Positions 8,560-15,765 of a stretch of 64,000 nucleotides of DNA are shown piece by piece. Below the pieces are notes generated by a model. The model did not search any database, was not told the DNA's origin, and worked only from the letters and a program-made list of their open reading frames with translations. Each line of letters begins with the position of its first letter. Positions within the stretch are counted from its first letter, which is position 1. This DNA comes from CAVUCH01 sp963697705. Its GTDB lineage: Bacteria > Acidobacteriota > Vicinamibacteria > Vicinamibacterales > JAENWD01. A program made the translations under genes and the position numbers. Where the stretch lies: contig CAVOPA010000017.1 in the NCBI GenBank assembly GCA_963697705.1, positions 372,001-436,000 of the forward strand, given 5' to 3'.

Positions 8560-10689
8560 GTGACACGCACGACATCGCTTGCCATTCTTGCGGCCGGACT
8601 GCTCGCGTCCGGGTGTGCCAGCGCGCCCCGGGCCCCGACCGCGCCTCCGGCGCCGACGTTCGCCCAGTCGCTCGCCTGGATCATCCGGCTCGAAGACCAG
8701 CGCATCCTGCGCGGTCAGGCCGCGCCGCCGCCGGCGGCGGCGACGAGCGGACGTCGTGGCGCGGTCACGCCCGCAGCGACCCCACCGGTCCCCGACCTGC
8801 TCGCGGCGCTGTCCGACCATGATCCGCGCGTACGCCGGCGTGCGGCGCTGGCGGTGGGCCGGGTCGGCCTGGCCGACGGCATCGTCCCGCTCACCCAGGT
8901 GCTGTCGTCCGACAGCGATCCGGAAGTGCGGGAGATGGCCGCGTTCGCGCTGGGGCTGATCGGCGAGGGCGCCGCAACCGACGCCCTGACGCTCGCGTTG
9001 AAAGACCAGTCCCCGCTCGTGCAGGGGCGGGCCGCCGAGGCGCTGGCTGCCGTGGGCGCGACAGCCCACGCCGCCGAGATCGCGGCGATGATGCGCCCGC
9101 ACGTCGACGCTGGCGTGCTGCGCCCGATTGGGCCGGACGATCTGACCTACCCGATGGCGCCGGCGGTCGAAGCGGTGCGGCTCGGCGTTTACGCGCTGAC
9201 GCGGCTGAAGACGTACGAGCCGCTCGCCTCGGTTGTGCTCGACGGCAGCGGGCAGCCGGTGTCGCAGTGGTGGCCCATCGCCTACGCGCTCGGCCGCGTC
9301 GGTGATCCCCGAGCCGCGGCGGCGCTGACCGCCTTGACGCGCAGCGGCGGCGTCTACTCCCGCGCGTTTGCCACGCGCGGACTCGGCTATGCAAAAGCTA
9401 TTGACTCGGTTGCCGTGTTGACCGCGCTCGCCGAGGATGTCGCGCGCCAGCCGCTCGTGGCAGTCGAGGCGGTGCGGGCGCTCAGCGCGCTGCAGGCCGG
9501 CGCAGCGGCGCCGGTGCTCGTCGGCGTGCTGCAGCGGCCCGGCCTCGATGCCGCGTTCAAGGTCGAGGTGATCGCGGCGCTCGGTCACATCGGCTCGAGC
9601 GACGACGCGGAGTCGCTGCTGGACTTCCTGACGGATCCAGCCCCCGGCGTTCGCGCAGCGGCGTTCGGAGCACTCGCCGCCCTCGACCAGGCACGCTTTC
9701 TCGCCGCGTTGTCAGGCCTCGAGCCAGACCGCCAGTGGCCGGTACGGGCGGCCGTCGCCACGGCGCTCGGCACGCTTGGAGCCGAGCAGGGGGCGCCGCT
9801 GCTGCTGCCGTTGCTGAAGGACGAGGACAAGCGCGCCGTGCCGGCGGTACTCACGGCGTTGGCCGCGGTCAAAGCGCCAGACATCGAGCGCATATTGCTG
9901 GAACACCTGGCGACAGACGATCCGATTGTCCGCGCCGCGGCGGCGACCGCACTGGGCGATCTGCGGCCGACGGCAGCCGTCCCTGCGCTCGCCGCGGCGT
10001 ATCGGACCGCCGAGCGTGATCCCACCGTCGCGGCGCGCGGCGCCATCCTCGGTGCCCTGGCGAAGTACGGGCGCGCAGCCGCGGAGCCGACCCTGACGGC
10101 AGCGCTGGCCGACAAGGACTGGGCGGTGCGCGTGCACGCGGCGGCGCTGCTGAAGACGCTCGATCCGGCGCGCGACACGGCGTCCGCCATCCGGCCAGCC
10201 CCGACGACCGTCGACGCGGCGACCCTCGCTTCGAGCCCGATCGTCTCGCCACCCTATTCGACCCACGTGTTCGTGGACACCGACAAGGGCACGTTCCAGA
10301 TGGAGCTCGCCGTGCTCGATGCTCCGTTGACGATCTACAGCTTCGTCGCGCTCGCGCGGAAGGGCTTCTTCGACGGGCTCAGCATTCACCGCGTGGTGCC
10401 CGGCTTCGTGCTGCAGGACGGCGATCCGCGCGGCGACGGGGAAGGCGGCCCTGGCTACACACTGCGCGACGAGATCAACGAGCGCCCGTATCTGCGCGGT
10501 ACGGTCGGCATGGCGCTCGACTGGCGCGACACCGGCGGCAGCCAGTACCTCATCACCTACGGGCCGCAGCCGCACCTGGACGGGCGCTACACCGTGTTCG
10601 GCCAGGTGATCAGCGGGATGGACGTCGTGGAGCAGCTGCGCCAGAGCGATGTCGTGCGGCGCGTGCGGGTGTGGGACGGCGTGCAGTAG
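8560..10689 (+). CDS. HEAT-repeat lipoprotein with C-terminal cyclophilin PPIase domain
   Basis: The 709-residue product starts at GTG 8560 and has a lipoprotein-type signal peptide (hydrophobic AILAAGLLASGC, candidate lipidated Cys19). Residues about 75-540 are helical HEAT repeats (recurrent DPRVRRRAALAVGRVG and EVREMAAFALGLIG-like units). Residues about 565-709 are a cyclophilin-type peptidyl-prolyl isomerase, seen as FFDGLSIHRVVPGFVLQDGD and YLITYGPQPHLDGRYTVFG. The likely role is an extracytoplasmic folding factor whose HEAT solenoid docks clients. In the cyclophilin core Arg of FHRV is present (IHRV). A TATGAT box at 8367-8372 is a possible -10. The fusion is unusual, and the partner is unknown. 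Confidence 0.85.
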   Translation: MTRTTSLAILAAGLLASGCASAPRAPTAPPAPTFAQSLAWIIRLEDQRILRGQAAPPPAAATSGRRGAVTPAATPPVPDLLAALSDHDPRVRRRAALAVGRVGLADGIVPLTQVLSSDSDPEVREMAAFALGLIGEGAATDALTLALKDQSPLVQGRAAEALAAVGATAHAAEIAAMMRPHVDAGVLRPIGPDDLTYPMAPAVEAVRLGVYALTRLKTYEPLASVVLDGSGQPVSQWWPIAYALGRVGDPRAAAALTALTRSGGVYSRAFATRGLGYAKAIDSVAVLTALAEDVARQPLVAVEAVRALSALQAGAAAPVLVGVLQRPGLDAAFKVEVIAALGHIGSSDDAESLLDFLTDPAPGVRAAAFGALAALDQARFLAALSGLEPDRQWPVRAAVATALGTLGAEQGAPLLLPLLKDEDKRAVPAVLTALAAVKAPDIERILLEHLATDDPIVRAAAATALGDLRPTAAVPALAAAYRTAERDPTVAARGAILGALAKYGRAAAEPTLTAALADKDWAVRVHAAALLKTLDPARDTASAIRPAPTTVDAATLASSPIVSPPYSTHVFVDTDKGTFQMELAVLDAPLTIYSFVALARKGFFDGLSIHRVVPGFVLQDGDPRGDGEGGPGYTLRDEINERPYLRGTVGMALDWRDTGGSQYLITYGPQPHLDGRYTVFGQVISGMDVVEQLRQSDVVRRVRVWDGVQ

Positions 10690-10696
10690 CGGGTAC

Positions 10697-10726
10697 AAAA
10701 AACGGGGGCGCAAACCTTCGCGCCCC
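10697..10726 (-). terminator. Rho-independent terminator of the 18-aa peptide gene
   Basis: On the minus strand a perfect 7-bp stem (GGGGCGC/GCGCCCC at 10720-10726 and 10705-10711) with an 8-base loop is followed two bases later by six T. It lies 21 bp after the TAA of the Lys/Ala-rich peptide and on the far side abuts the end of the convergent HEAT/cyclophilin gene. Confidence 0.85.
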
Positions 10727-10746
10727 ACGGATACGGGTGTCGGGTG

Positions 10747-10803
10747 TTACCGCTTCTTCGCGGCCGCCTTCTTCTTCCCGCCCTTGGCTGCTTTCTTTGC
10801 CAT
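10747..10803 (-). CDS. Lys/Ala-rich micropeptide, 18 aa (copy A)
   Basis: The ATG at 10803 opens an 18-residue frame MAKKAAKGGKKKAAAKKR ending in TAA. Half the residues are Lys or Arg and there is no acidic residue. A purine-rich AAAGGGGGG stands just upstream as a ribosome-binding site, and a strong intrinsic terminator follows. A paralogue lies 190 bp upstream on the same strand. Across aligned codons the two copies differ only at synonymous third positions (six sites) plus two in-frame indels of three and one codons, which points to selection on the peptide. The composition resembles histone H1-like bacterial tails (HctB, AlgP type). Nucleic-acid binding is inference; no known family is assigned. 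Confidence 0.7.
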   Translation of the reverse strand: MAKKAAKGGKKKAAAKKR

Positions 10804-10960
10804 GCGAATCCCCCCTTTCATCCGTGTGATGGTGCGAACGGGTCATCCGCGCCAGTGCCGGTGAGCTGCCGCCTGGCACGCGTGCCGGCTGCTGCCGGAT
10901 GCCCTCGCCTCGTGTGCTGCCTCCGCGTCATGCGGATGGCGAGCGAATGCGTGTACATGA

Positions 10961-10985
10961 AGAAGGGGGTGTACTGACCACCCCC
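10961..10985 (-). terminator. Terminator after the 20-aa peptide gene
   Basis: The minus strand forms a perfect 7-bp stem GGGGGTG/CACCCCC (10979-10985 with 10965-10971), loop of seven, then TTCTTC. It begins nine bases after the TAA of the 20-residue peptide. The T-tract is interrupted, so termination may be partial and some read-through to the 18-aa gene is possible. Confidence 0.65.
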
Positions 10986-10993
10986 CTGCGGCC

Positions 10994-11056
10994 TTACCGC
11001 TTCTTCGCAGCCTTCTTCTTGCCGCCAGCGGCCTTCTTCGCAGCTTTCTTCGCCAT
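10994..11056 (-). CDS. Lys/Ala-rich micropeptide, 20 aa (copy B)
   Basis: The frame from ATG 11056 reads MAKKAAKKAAGGKKKAAKKR and ends in TAA. An excellent Shine-Dalgarno (AGGAGG, four bases before the ATG) and a consensus-like promoter (TTGACA, 18 bp, TAATCT at 11149-11178) precede it. A hairpin terminator follows. Net charge is about +10 in 20 residues with no acidic or aromatic residue. It is a paralogue of the 18-aa gene downstream; both begin MAKKAAK and end in GGKKKAA...KKR. The strong signals suggest high expression. A nucleoid-, RNA- or polyanion-binding role is plausible but not shown. It is too short for most gene finders. Confidence 0.75.
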   Translation of the reverse strand: MAKKAAKKAAGGKKKAAKKR

Positions 11057-11148
11057 TTCTCCTCCTGGAGCGGTGGCTGCTCAGCGTGCCCACCGTTATC
11101 GGGTTGTAACAACGGGTGGTCTGAGCGGTCCACCCTCATACAAGATGT

Positions 11149-11178
11149 AGATTATGGATGAGAAAAATTATGTGTCAA
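11149..11178 (-). promoter_or_regulatory. Sigma70-like promoter for the micropeptide pair
   Basis: On the minus strand TTGACA (11173-11178), an 18-bp spacer and TAATCT (11149-11154) sit in an AT-rich island that is striking in this GC-rich window. T-rich sequence upstream resembles an UP element. Predicted start is near 11142, giving a leader of about 85 bases to the ATG at 11056. Confidence 0.8.
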
Positions 11179-11199
11179 GCACAATGTTGCGCGATTGTC

Positions 11200-11319
11200 A
11201 AAAAAAACGCCCTCGAAGTGCAATCATTTTTGCGTGCGCGTTGTCAAGTCGAGCTCGGAGATCGGGATCGCGAGGTGCGCGGTGCCGATGCGCGCGGAAC
11301 GCGCGTGTGCTCGAGGGCG
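11200..11319 (-). other. Distant inverted repeat ending in T8 (possible structured terminator)
   Basis: CGCCCTCGA (minus strand, 11311-11319) is followed 94 bases later by its exact complement TCGAGGGCG (11208-11216) and then eight T (11200-11207). It lies directly after the TPR gene stop at 11339 and before the micropeptide promoter. It could be an intrinsic terminator with a large internal domain, or the 3' end of a small RNA. Only the arms and the T-run are seen. Confidence 0.4.
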
Positions 11320-11338
11320 TGCGTGTGGCGCGCAGAGG

Positions 11339-12892
11339 TCAGCGTGATCGCGGAACGGGCGACGTTTGCGCCTGCAGGCGTGTTACCGCCCGCGCGGCGA
11401 GCTGCCGCGTGCGCGCATCGGCGCCGAAGACGCGGCTCGCGTTGCGGTACGACTCGATCGCGCCGGCGCGATCGTGCGACGACTCGAGCAGCGCCGCGCG
11501 CTCGACGTACGCGCGCGCGCGGAAAACCGGCGGCGCCACCGGCCGTCCGGCAACCACGCGGCCGAAGAGGATGAGCGCGCGATCGGTTTCCGCGCGCGCG
11601 CGGTGCACGCTCGCCCGGCGGAAGAGCGCGACCGGATCGTCCGGCCGCAAGGCGAGCGCGCGATCGAGCTTCTGCTCGGCCTCGCCGAGCGCGCCGCGCT
11701 CGTATGCGCGCCAGCCGGCGAGCGAGAGTGCGTAGGCCTCGCCCGTGACGCGATCCGGCCGGCGCCGCAGTGCCGTCCGCGCCGCGTCGGCGGTTCCCGC
11801 GGGGTCACGCGGCGGTGCCGCGGCAATCGCGGCCCGATACGCGGCGGTCGCGAGGTGCGCACGGCCCACGCGATCCTCGAAGCCTCCGAGCAGGAGCTGC
11901 GCCTGCGCCTGGGCCCCATACGGCGCCGTCGCGCGATCGGCGATCACCGCCGTCGCGAGATCGATGGCGCGGTCTGTTTCGTAGAGGTCGTCGAGCCGCG
12001 CAGCCGCACCGAGCTGTGCCCGTGCGCGCGCGAGCGGCGCCGCGTGCACCCGCCCCGCCTGGGCCGCGACGAGGAGGTCCTGCCAGGCGGCAAGGCTGGC
12101 CGACACGTCGTGGAAGTACTCGTCCTCGACCTCGGCAATGCGCTCGGCGAAGAGCGGGTTGTGTGGATACCGTGCATGCAGGTCCTGCAACACCGCGAGC
12201 CCGCGCTGTGGCTGCTCCTCATACCAGAAGTAAATCCAGTGAAGCTGGTAATCGGCCTCGCCGCGGAGCAGCGCGCCCCGCTCGCGTGCGAGCAGCATGT
12301 CGTTGAGGCCTTCCGTCCTGTCGCCGCCCGGCAGCAGCAGGAGGAACCGCAGGATCTTCGCCGCTGCCGGCGCGATGTCGGCGTAGTACCTATAGAGGCC
12401 GATGCCGAAGCGCGCGTCGTACAGAGTGGGGTCGAGGGCCAGCGCCTTCTCGAGCGCATCCTTGATTCGTTTGCCGTCGCGGGCGGCGGCGAGCCGCTCG
12501 CGGCGGAGCACCTGCCATTGCACCCTGGCGCCGTACGCCGCCCCGAGGTAGAACCACGCCTCGGCGCGCTCGGGCTCGCGATCGGTCCATCGGCTCGCGG
12601 CCTCAATCGCCGCGCCGGCTTTCGCCCCGAACTCGGCATCGAGCGCCGTGCTCTGGTCATCGAGCTGGATCCGCCACCAGAGGCCGGCCACGTCGAGCAG
12701 CTGGCAGGCCACCGGCGGCGCCGGTCCGCACGCCCGCACCGTATCGGCGGCCGCATCGTCGAAGGCCGCATCCAGGATCAGCTCGTAGACCGCGGCCAGG
12801 CGCGCGGACTCGGTGAGCGGCGTTGCGGGCGGCGGGCCGGCGGCAAGTGCCGCGACGGCCACCAGCACGAGCCCCGGACGCCGGGTGATCAC
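11339..12892 (-). CDS. Exported TPR-repeat protein
   Basis: The 517-residue product begins at a GTG (12892) that overlaps the ddl stop as GTGA; the open frame continues upstream into ddl but lacks signal-peptide character there. Residues 1-26 look like a signal peptide (RRPGLVLVAVAALAAGPPPA). The rest is helical with tetratricopeptide-like units (RAEAWFYLGAAYGARVQWQV; the YERGALGEAEQKLDRALALR unit near the C-terminus). Such proteins are usually periplasmic scaffolds. It is coupled to ddl, which hints at a cell-envelope role. A stretch of basic, Arg/Ala-rich sequence ends the protein. No enzymatic motif was recognised. Confidence 0.75.
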   Translation of the reverse strand: MITRRPGLVLVAVAALAAGPPPATPLTESARLAAVYELILDAAFDDAAADTVRACGPAPPVACQLLDVAGLWWRIQLDDQSTALDAEFGAKAGAAIEAASRWTDREPERAEAWFYLGAAYGARVQWQVLRRERLAAARDGKRIKDALEKALALDPTLYDARFGIGLYRYYADIAPAAAKILRFLLLLPGGDRTEGLNDMLLARERGALLRGEADYQLHWIYFWYEEQPQRGLAVLQDLHARYPHNPLFAERIAEVEDEYFHDVSASLAAWQDLLVAAQAGRVHAAPLARARAQLGAAARLDDLYETDRAIDLATAVIADRATAPYGAQAQAQLLLGGFEDRVGRAHLATAAYRAAIAAAPPRDPAGTADAARTALRRRPDRVTGEAYALSLAGWRAYERGALGEAEQKLDRALALRPDDPVALFRRASVHRARAETDRALILFGRVVAGRPVAPPVFRARAYVERAALLESSHDRAGAIESYRNASRVFGADARTRQLAARAVTRLQAQTSPVPRSR

Positions 12893-14043
12893 ACCACGCT
12901 CGTGCGCAACCGCTGCTTGTCTGCGTGCCGCGCGATCGCCAGCCTGATGAGGCGATCGAGCAGGGCGGGATAATCGAGGCCGGTGGCGGCCCACAGCTTC
13001 GCGAACATGCTGATCGTGGTGAACCCGGGGATCGTGTTCACCTCGTTGACGACGAGCTGCCCGGTCGTCCGTGACAGCAGGAAGTCGACGCGCGCCATGC
13101 CCGCCGCATCGATGGCGAGGAACGCCTCGACCGCCATCCGGCGGATTGTGTCCTGCTGCTCGGCGCTGAGCGGGGCGGGGATGAGGGTTTCGGACTGGTC
13201 GTCGAGATACTTGGCTTCGTAGTCGTAGAACTCGCGTTTCGGCACGATCTCGCCTGGCACCGACGCCTCCGGGTTGTCATTGCCGATGACGCCGCACTCG
13301 ATTTCGCGGGCCGCGGGCACGGCCTGCTCGACGAGCACCTTCCGATCGAACTCGAACGCGAGGTTGATGGCGGCGGCGAGCCCCTGCCTGTCGGCGGCTT
13401 TCGAGATGCCCACGCTCGAGCCCAGGTTCGCGGGTTTGACGAAGAGCGGGTACCCGAACGCGGCCTCGCAATCCGTGACGATCGCGTCGCGGTGGCGGTC
13501 CCACTCGTGGCGCAACGCCACGCGGCCAGGCGTGACCGGGAGCCCGCGGGCCGCGAAGACCACCTTCATGACGGCCTTGTCCATGCCGACGGCGGATGCC
13601 AGCACGCCCGCACCGACGTAGGGGAGGTTTGCGAGCTCGAGCAGACCCTGCACAGTACCGTCCTCGCCGAGCGGCCCGTGGAGCACCGGAAACACGACAT
13701 CGAGGCTGAGCCCGGTCACGTACGCGTTCTCGCCTTCATCGGAACGGCTGCGTTCGATGGTGAGCAGGGGCTCGTCGGCGGGATACGCCACCATGTGCGC
13801 CTGGCGCCCGCCGCGGGTCAGGTGGGACGACTGGACGCGCGCCTGCTCGATCACTTCGGAGGCCGCGAGCGCCGTCGGCGCGCGGTCGGCGATGAGCCAG
13901 CGTCCGTCCTTCTCGATCCGGATCGGGATTGGCTCGAACCGATGGCGGTCGAGATACTTGAACACGGAGGCGGCCGAGGCGACCGAGACTTCGTGCTCGC
14001 CCGAGCGGCCGCCGTAGATGATGCCGATGCGGAGTTTCTTCAC
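12889..14043 (-). CDS. ddl: D-alanine--D-alanine ligase
   Basis: Ddl joins two D-Ala for the peptidoglycan stem peptide. The 384-residue sequence starts with IGIIYGGRSGEHEVSVASA, the N-terminal Ddl motif, and contains FPVLHGPLGEDGTVQGLLE. ATP-grasp residues follow, including KPANLGSSVGISK, with the C-terminal VNEVNTIPGFTTISMFAKLW that binds Mg and product. It is slightly longer than the E. coli enzymes, matching the DdlA-like (VanA-related) branch with an insert around residues 75-105. It is divergent from tgt across 135 bp and followed by a TPR gene with a four-base overlap. The sensitivity motif to distinguish D-Ala from D-Lac was not resolved by eye. Confidence 0.96.
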   Translation of the reverse strand: MKKLRIGIIYGGRSGEHEVSVASAASVFKYLDRHRFEPIPIRIEKDGRWLIADRAPTALAASEVIEQARVQSSHLTRGGRQAHMVAYPADEPLLTIERSRSDEGENAYVTGLSLDVVFPVLHGPLGEDGTVQGLLELANLPYVGAGVLASAVGMDKAVMKVVFAARGLPVTPGRVALRHEWDRHRDAIVTDCEAAFGYPLFVKPANLGSSVGISKAADRQGLAAAINLAFEFDRKVLVEQAVPAAREIECGVIGNDNPEASVPGEIVPKREFYDYEAKYLDDQSETLIPAPLSAEQQDTIRRMAVEAFLAIDAAGMARVDFLLSRTTGQLVVNEVNTIPGFTTISMFAKLWAATGLDYPALLDRLIRLAIARHADKQRLRTSVV

Positions 14044-14178
14044 GGGCGACGCGGCTCCCGGCCGCAGAGTTCAGGCGCGCACCGCGCAACACGAACGGAA
14101 CCAGGGCGGGGTGTTGCCGGGCGGCCCCACTAATATACCTGTATCGTCGACCTGTCCCGCGCAGAGTCCACACGCATC

Positions 14179-15336
14179 ATGGCGTTCAGCTTCGAGTTGC
14201 TCCATACCGACGGCCGCGCACGCCGGGGCGTGCTGCACACCCCTCACGGCCTCGTGCAGACGCCGGTCTTCATGCCGGTCGGAACACAGGGCGCCGTCAA
14301 GGCGCTCACGCACGCGCAGCTGGAGGACGTGGGAGCGGAGATCGTGCTCGGGAACACCTATCACCTGCACCTGCGGCCGGGCGATGCCCTCATCGCGCGC
14401 CGCGGGGGGCTGCATCGTTTCATCGGGTGGACGCATCCGATCCTGACCGACAGCGGCGGCTACCAGGTGTTCAGCCTGAGCGGACGGAGACGCCTCACCG
14501 AAGAGGGCGTCACGTTCCAGTCGCACCTCGACGGCAGCGCGCACCTGCTGTCGCCCGAACGAGCGGTCGACATCCAGTCGGGGCTCGGCTCCGACATCGC
14601 CATGACCTTCGATGAGTGCCTGTCCTATCCCGCGCCGCACGACGCGGCAGAGGCGTCGATGACGCGCACGCTCCGGTGGGCGCGCCGCGCTCGCGACCGG
14701 TTCGTCGCCCTCCGTGACGGCGGATCGGACGATGTGGCGGTCACCAACCCGGGGCAGGCACAGTTCGGGATCGTGCAGGGCAGCGTGTATCCGGACCTCC
14801 GCGAGCGCAGCGCCGAAGGCACCCTGGCGATTGGATTCGAGGCGTACGCGATCGGGGGGCTGAGCGTCGGCGAGCCGGTGGACGTGATGTACGACATCAC
14901 CGAACGGACGGCCGCGTGGCTGCCGGGCAATCGTCCCCGCTATCTGATGGGGGCGGGGACGCCGCTCGACCTCGTGGAGTGCGTCGCCCGCGGCGTCGAC
15001 ATGTTCGACTGCGTGATGCCGACCCGGAATGCGCGCAACGGCCAGCTCTTCACCCGAGAGGGTCGCATCAACATCAAGAACGCGGCATGGGCCGAGGACG
15101 ACCGCCCCCCTGATGGGGTGTGCCGGTGCTACACCTGCCGCACGTGCTCCCGGGCCTATCTGCGGCACCTCTATCTGGCCGGCGAGATGACGGCTGCGAC
15201 CCTGAATACACTGCACAATCTCCAGTTTTACCTTGACACGATGAGGTCGATCAGGGAGGCTATTGAATTCGATCGCTTCGAAGCGTTCAGACAAGGGTTT
15301 CATCAGGCCTGGTCCCGCCGACCGTCACGTTCATGA
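14179..15336 (+). CDS. tgt: Queuine tRNA-ribosyltransferase
   Basis: Tgt exchanges guanine-34 for preQ1 in GUN-anticodon tRNAs on the way to queuosine. The 385-residue protein shows the TIM-barrel signatures TPVFMPVGTQGAVKAL near the N-terminus, DSGGYQVFSL around residue 92, and the zinc site CRCYTCRTCSRAYLRHL in the C-terminal third with the following LNTLHN. Length is normal. It opens a plus-strand group tgt-yajC-secD-secF, the conserved order in many bacteria, and its stop overlaps yajC as ATGA. A TAATATACC stretch about 35 bases upstream could supply the -10. Confidence 0.97.
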   Translation: MAFSFELLHTDGRARRGVLHTPHGLVQTPVFMPVGTQGAVKALTHAQLEDVGAEIVLGNTYHLHLRPGDALIARRGGLHRFIGWTHPILTDSGGYQVFSLSGRRRLTEEGVTFQSHLDGSAHLLSPERAVDIQSGLGSDIAMTFDECLSYPAPHDAAEASMTRTLRWARRARDRFVALRDGGSDDVAVTNPGQAQFGIVQGSVYPDLRERSAEGTLAIGFEAYAIGGLSVGEPVDVMYDITERTAAWLPGNRPRYLMGAGTPLDLVECVARGVDMFDCVMPTRNARNGQLFTREGRINIKNAAWAEDDRPPDGVCRCYTCRTCSRAYLRHLYLAGEMTAATLNTLHNLQFYLDTMRSIREAIEFDRFEAFRQGFHQAWSRRPSRS

Positions 15337-15689
15337 CATCCGTACTCCCGTTCGACGCCTGCGTCGTGCTGGCCATGGGTACGCCCCCGGAAGGGGGCAT
15401 AAGTCCGCTGGTGCAGCTGTTGCCGTTCGCGCTCATCCTCGGGATCTTCTACCTGGTGATCCTGCTGCCGATGCGCCGCCGGCAGAAGAAGGTACAGGAG
15501 TTCCTGGATGCTCTGAAGGTCGGCGACAAGGTGGTCACGAGCGGCGGGCTCTACGGCGTCGTGACCAAGCTCGGAGAGAGAGCGCTGCAGATCCAGATCG
15601 CCGACCGCGTGCGCGTCGAGGTGTCTCGCAGCGCCATCGTGGGTCTTCAGGGACAGGATCCGGTGGTCCCCGAAAGCAGCAGCACCTAG
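15333..15689 (+). CDS. yajC: Preprotein translocase subunit YajC
   Basis: YajC is the small single-pass partner of SecDF in the Sec holotranslocon. The 118 residues include a transmembrane segment at about 27-47 (LLPFALILGIFYLVILLPM) followed by the signature RRRQKKVQEFL and a small basic cytoplasmic domain (VGDKVVTSGGLYGVV). The ATG overlaps the tgt stop (ATGA). An internal ATG at residue 15 is an alternative start and would remove an extra hydrophobic stretch. secD begins 76 bp downstream. Confidence 0.95.
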   Translation: MTSVLPFDACVVLAMGTPPEGGISPLVQLLPFALILGIFYLVILLPMRRRQKKVQEFLDALKVGDKVVTSGGLYGVVTKLGERALQIQIADRVRVEVSRSAIVGLQGQDPVVPESSST

Positions 15690-15765
15690 CTCGCGCAGTC
15701 GGTGCCGCCGGCCGGCACCGGCGTCACTTCGAGGGCTGGGTCCCTTTTCAGCGAAGAACGAGAGC

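Noticed and set aside
11366..12973. A 535-codon plus-strand frame opposite the TPR gene
   Set aside because: High Arg/Gly content and no motif; the TPR protein on the minus strand is coupled to ddl and shows a signal peptide.
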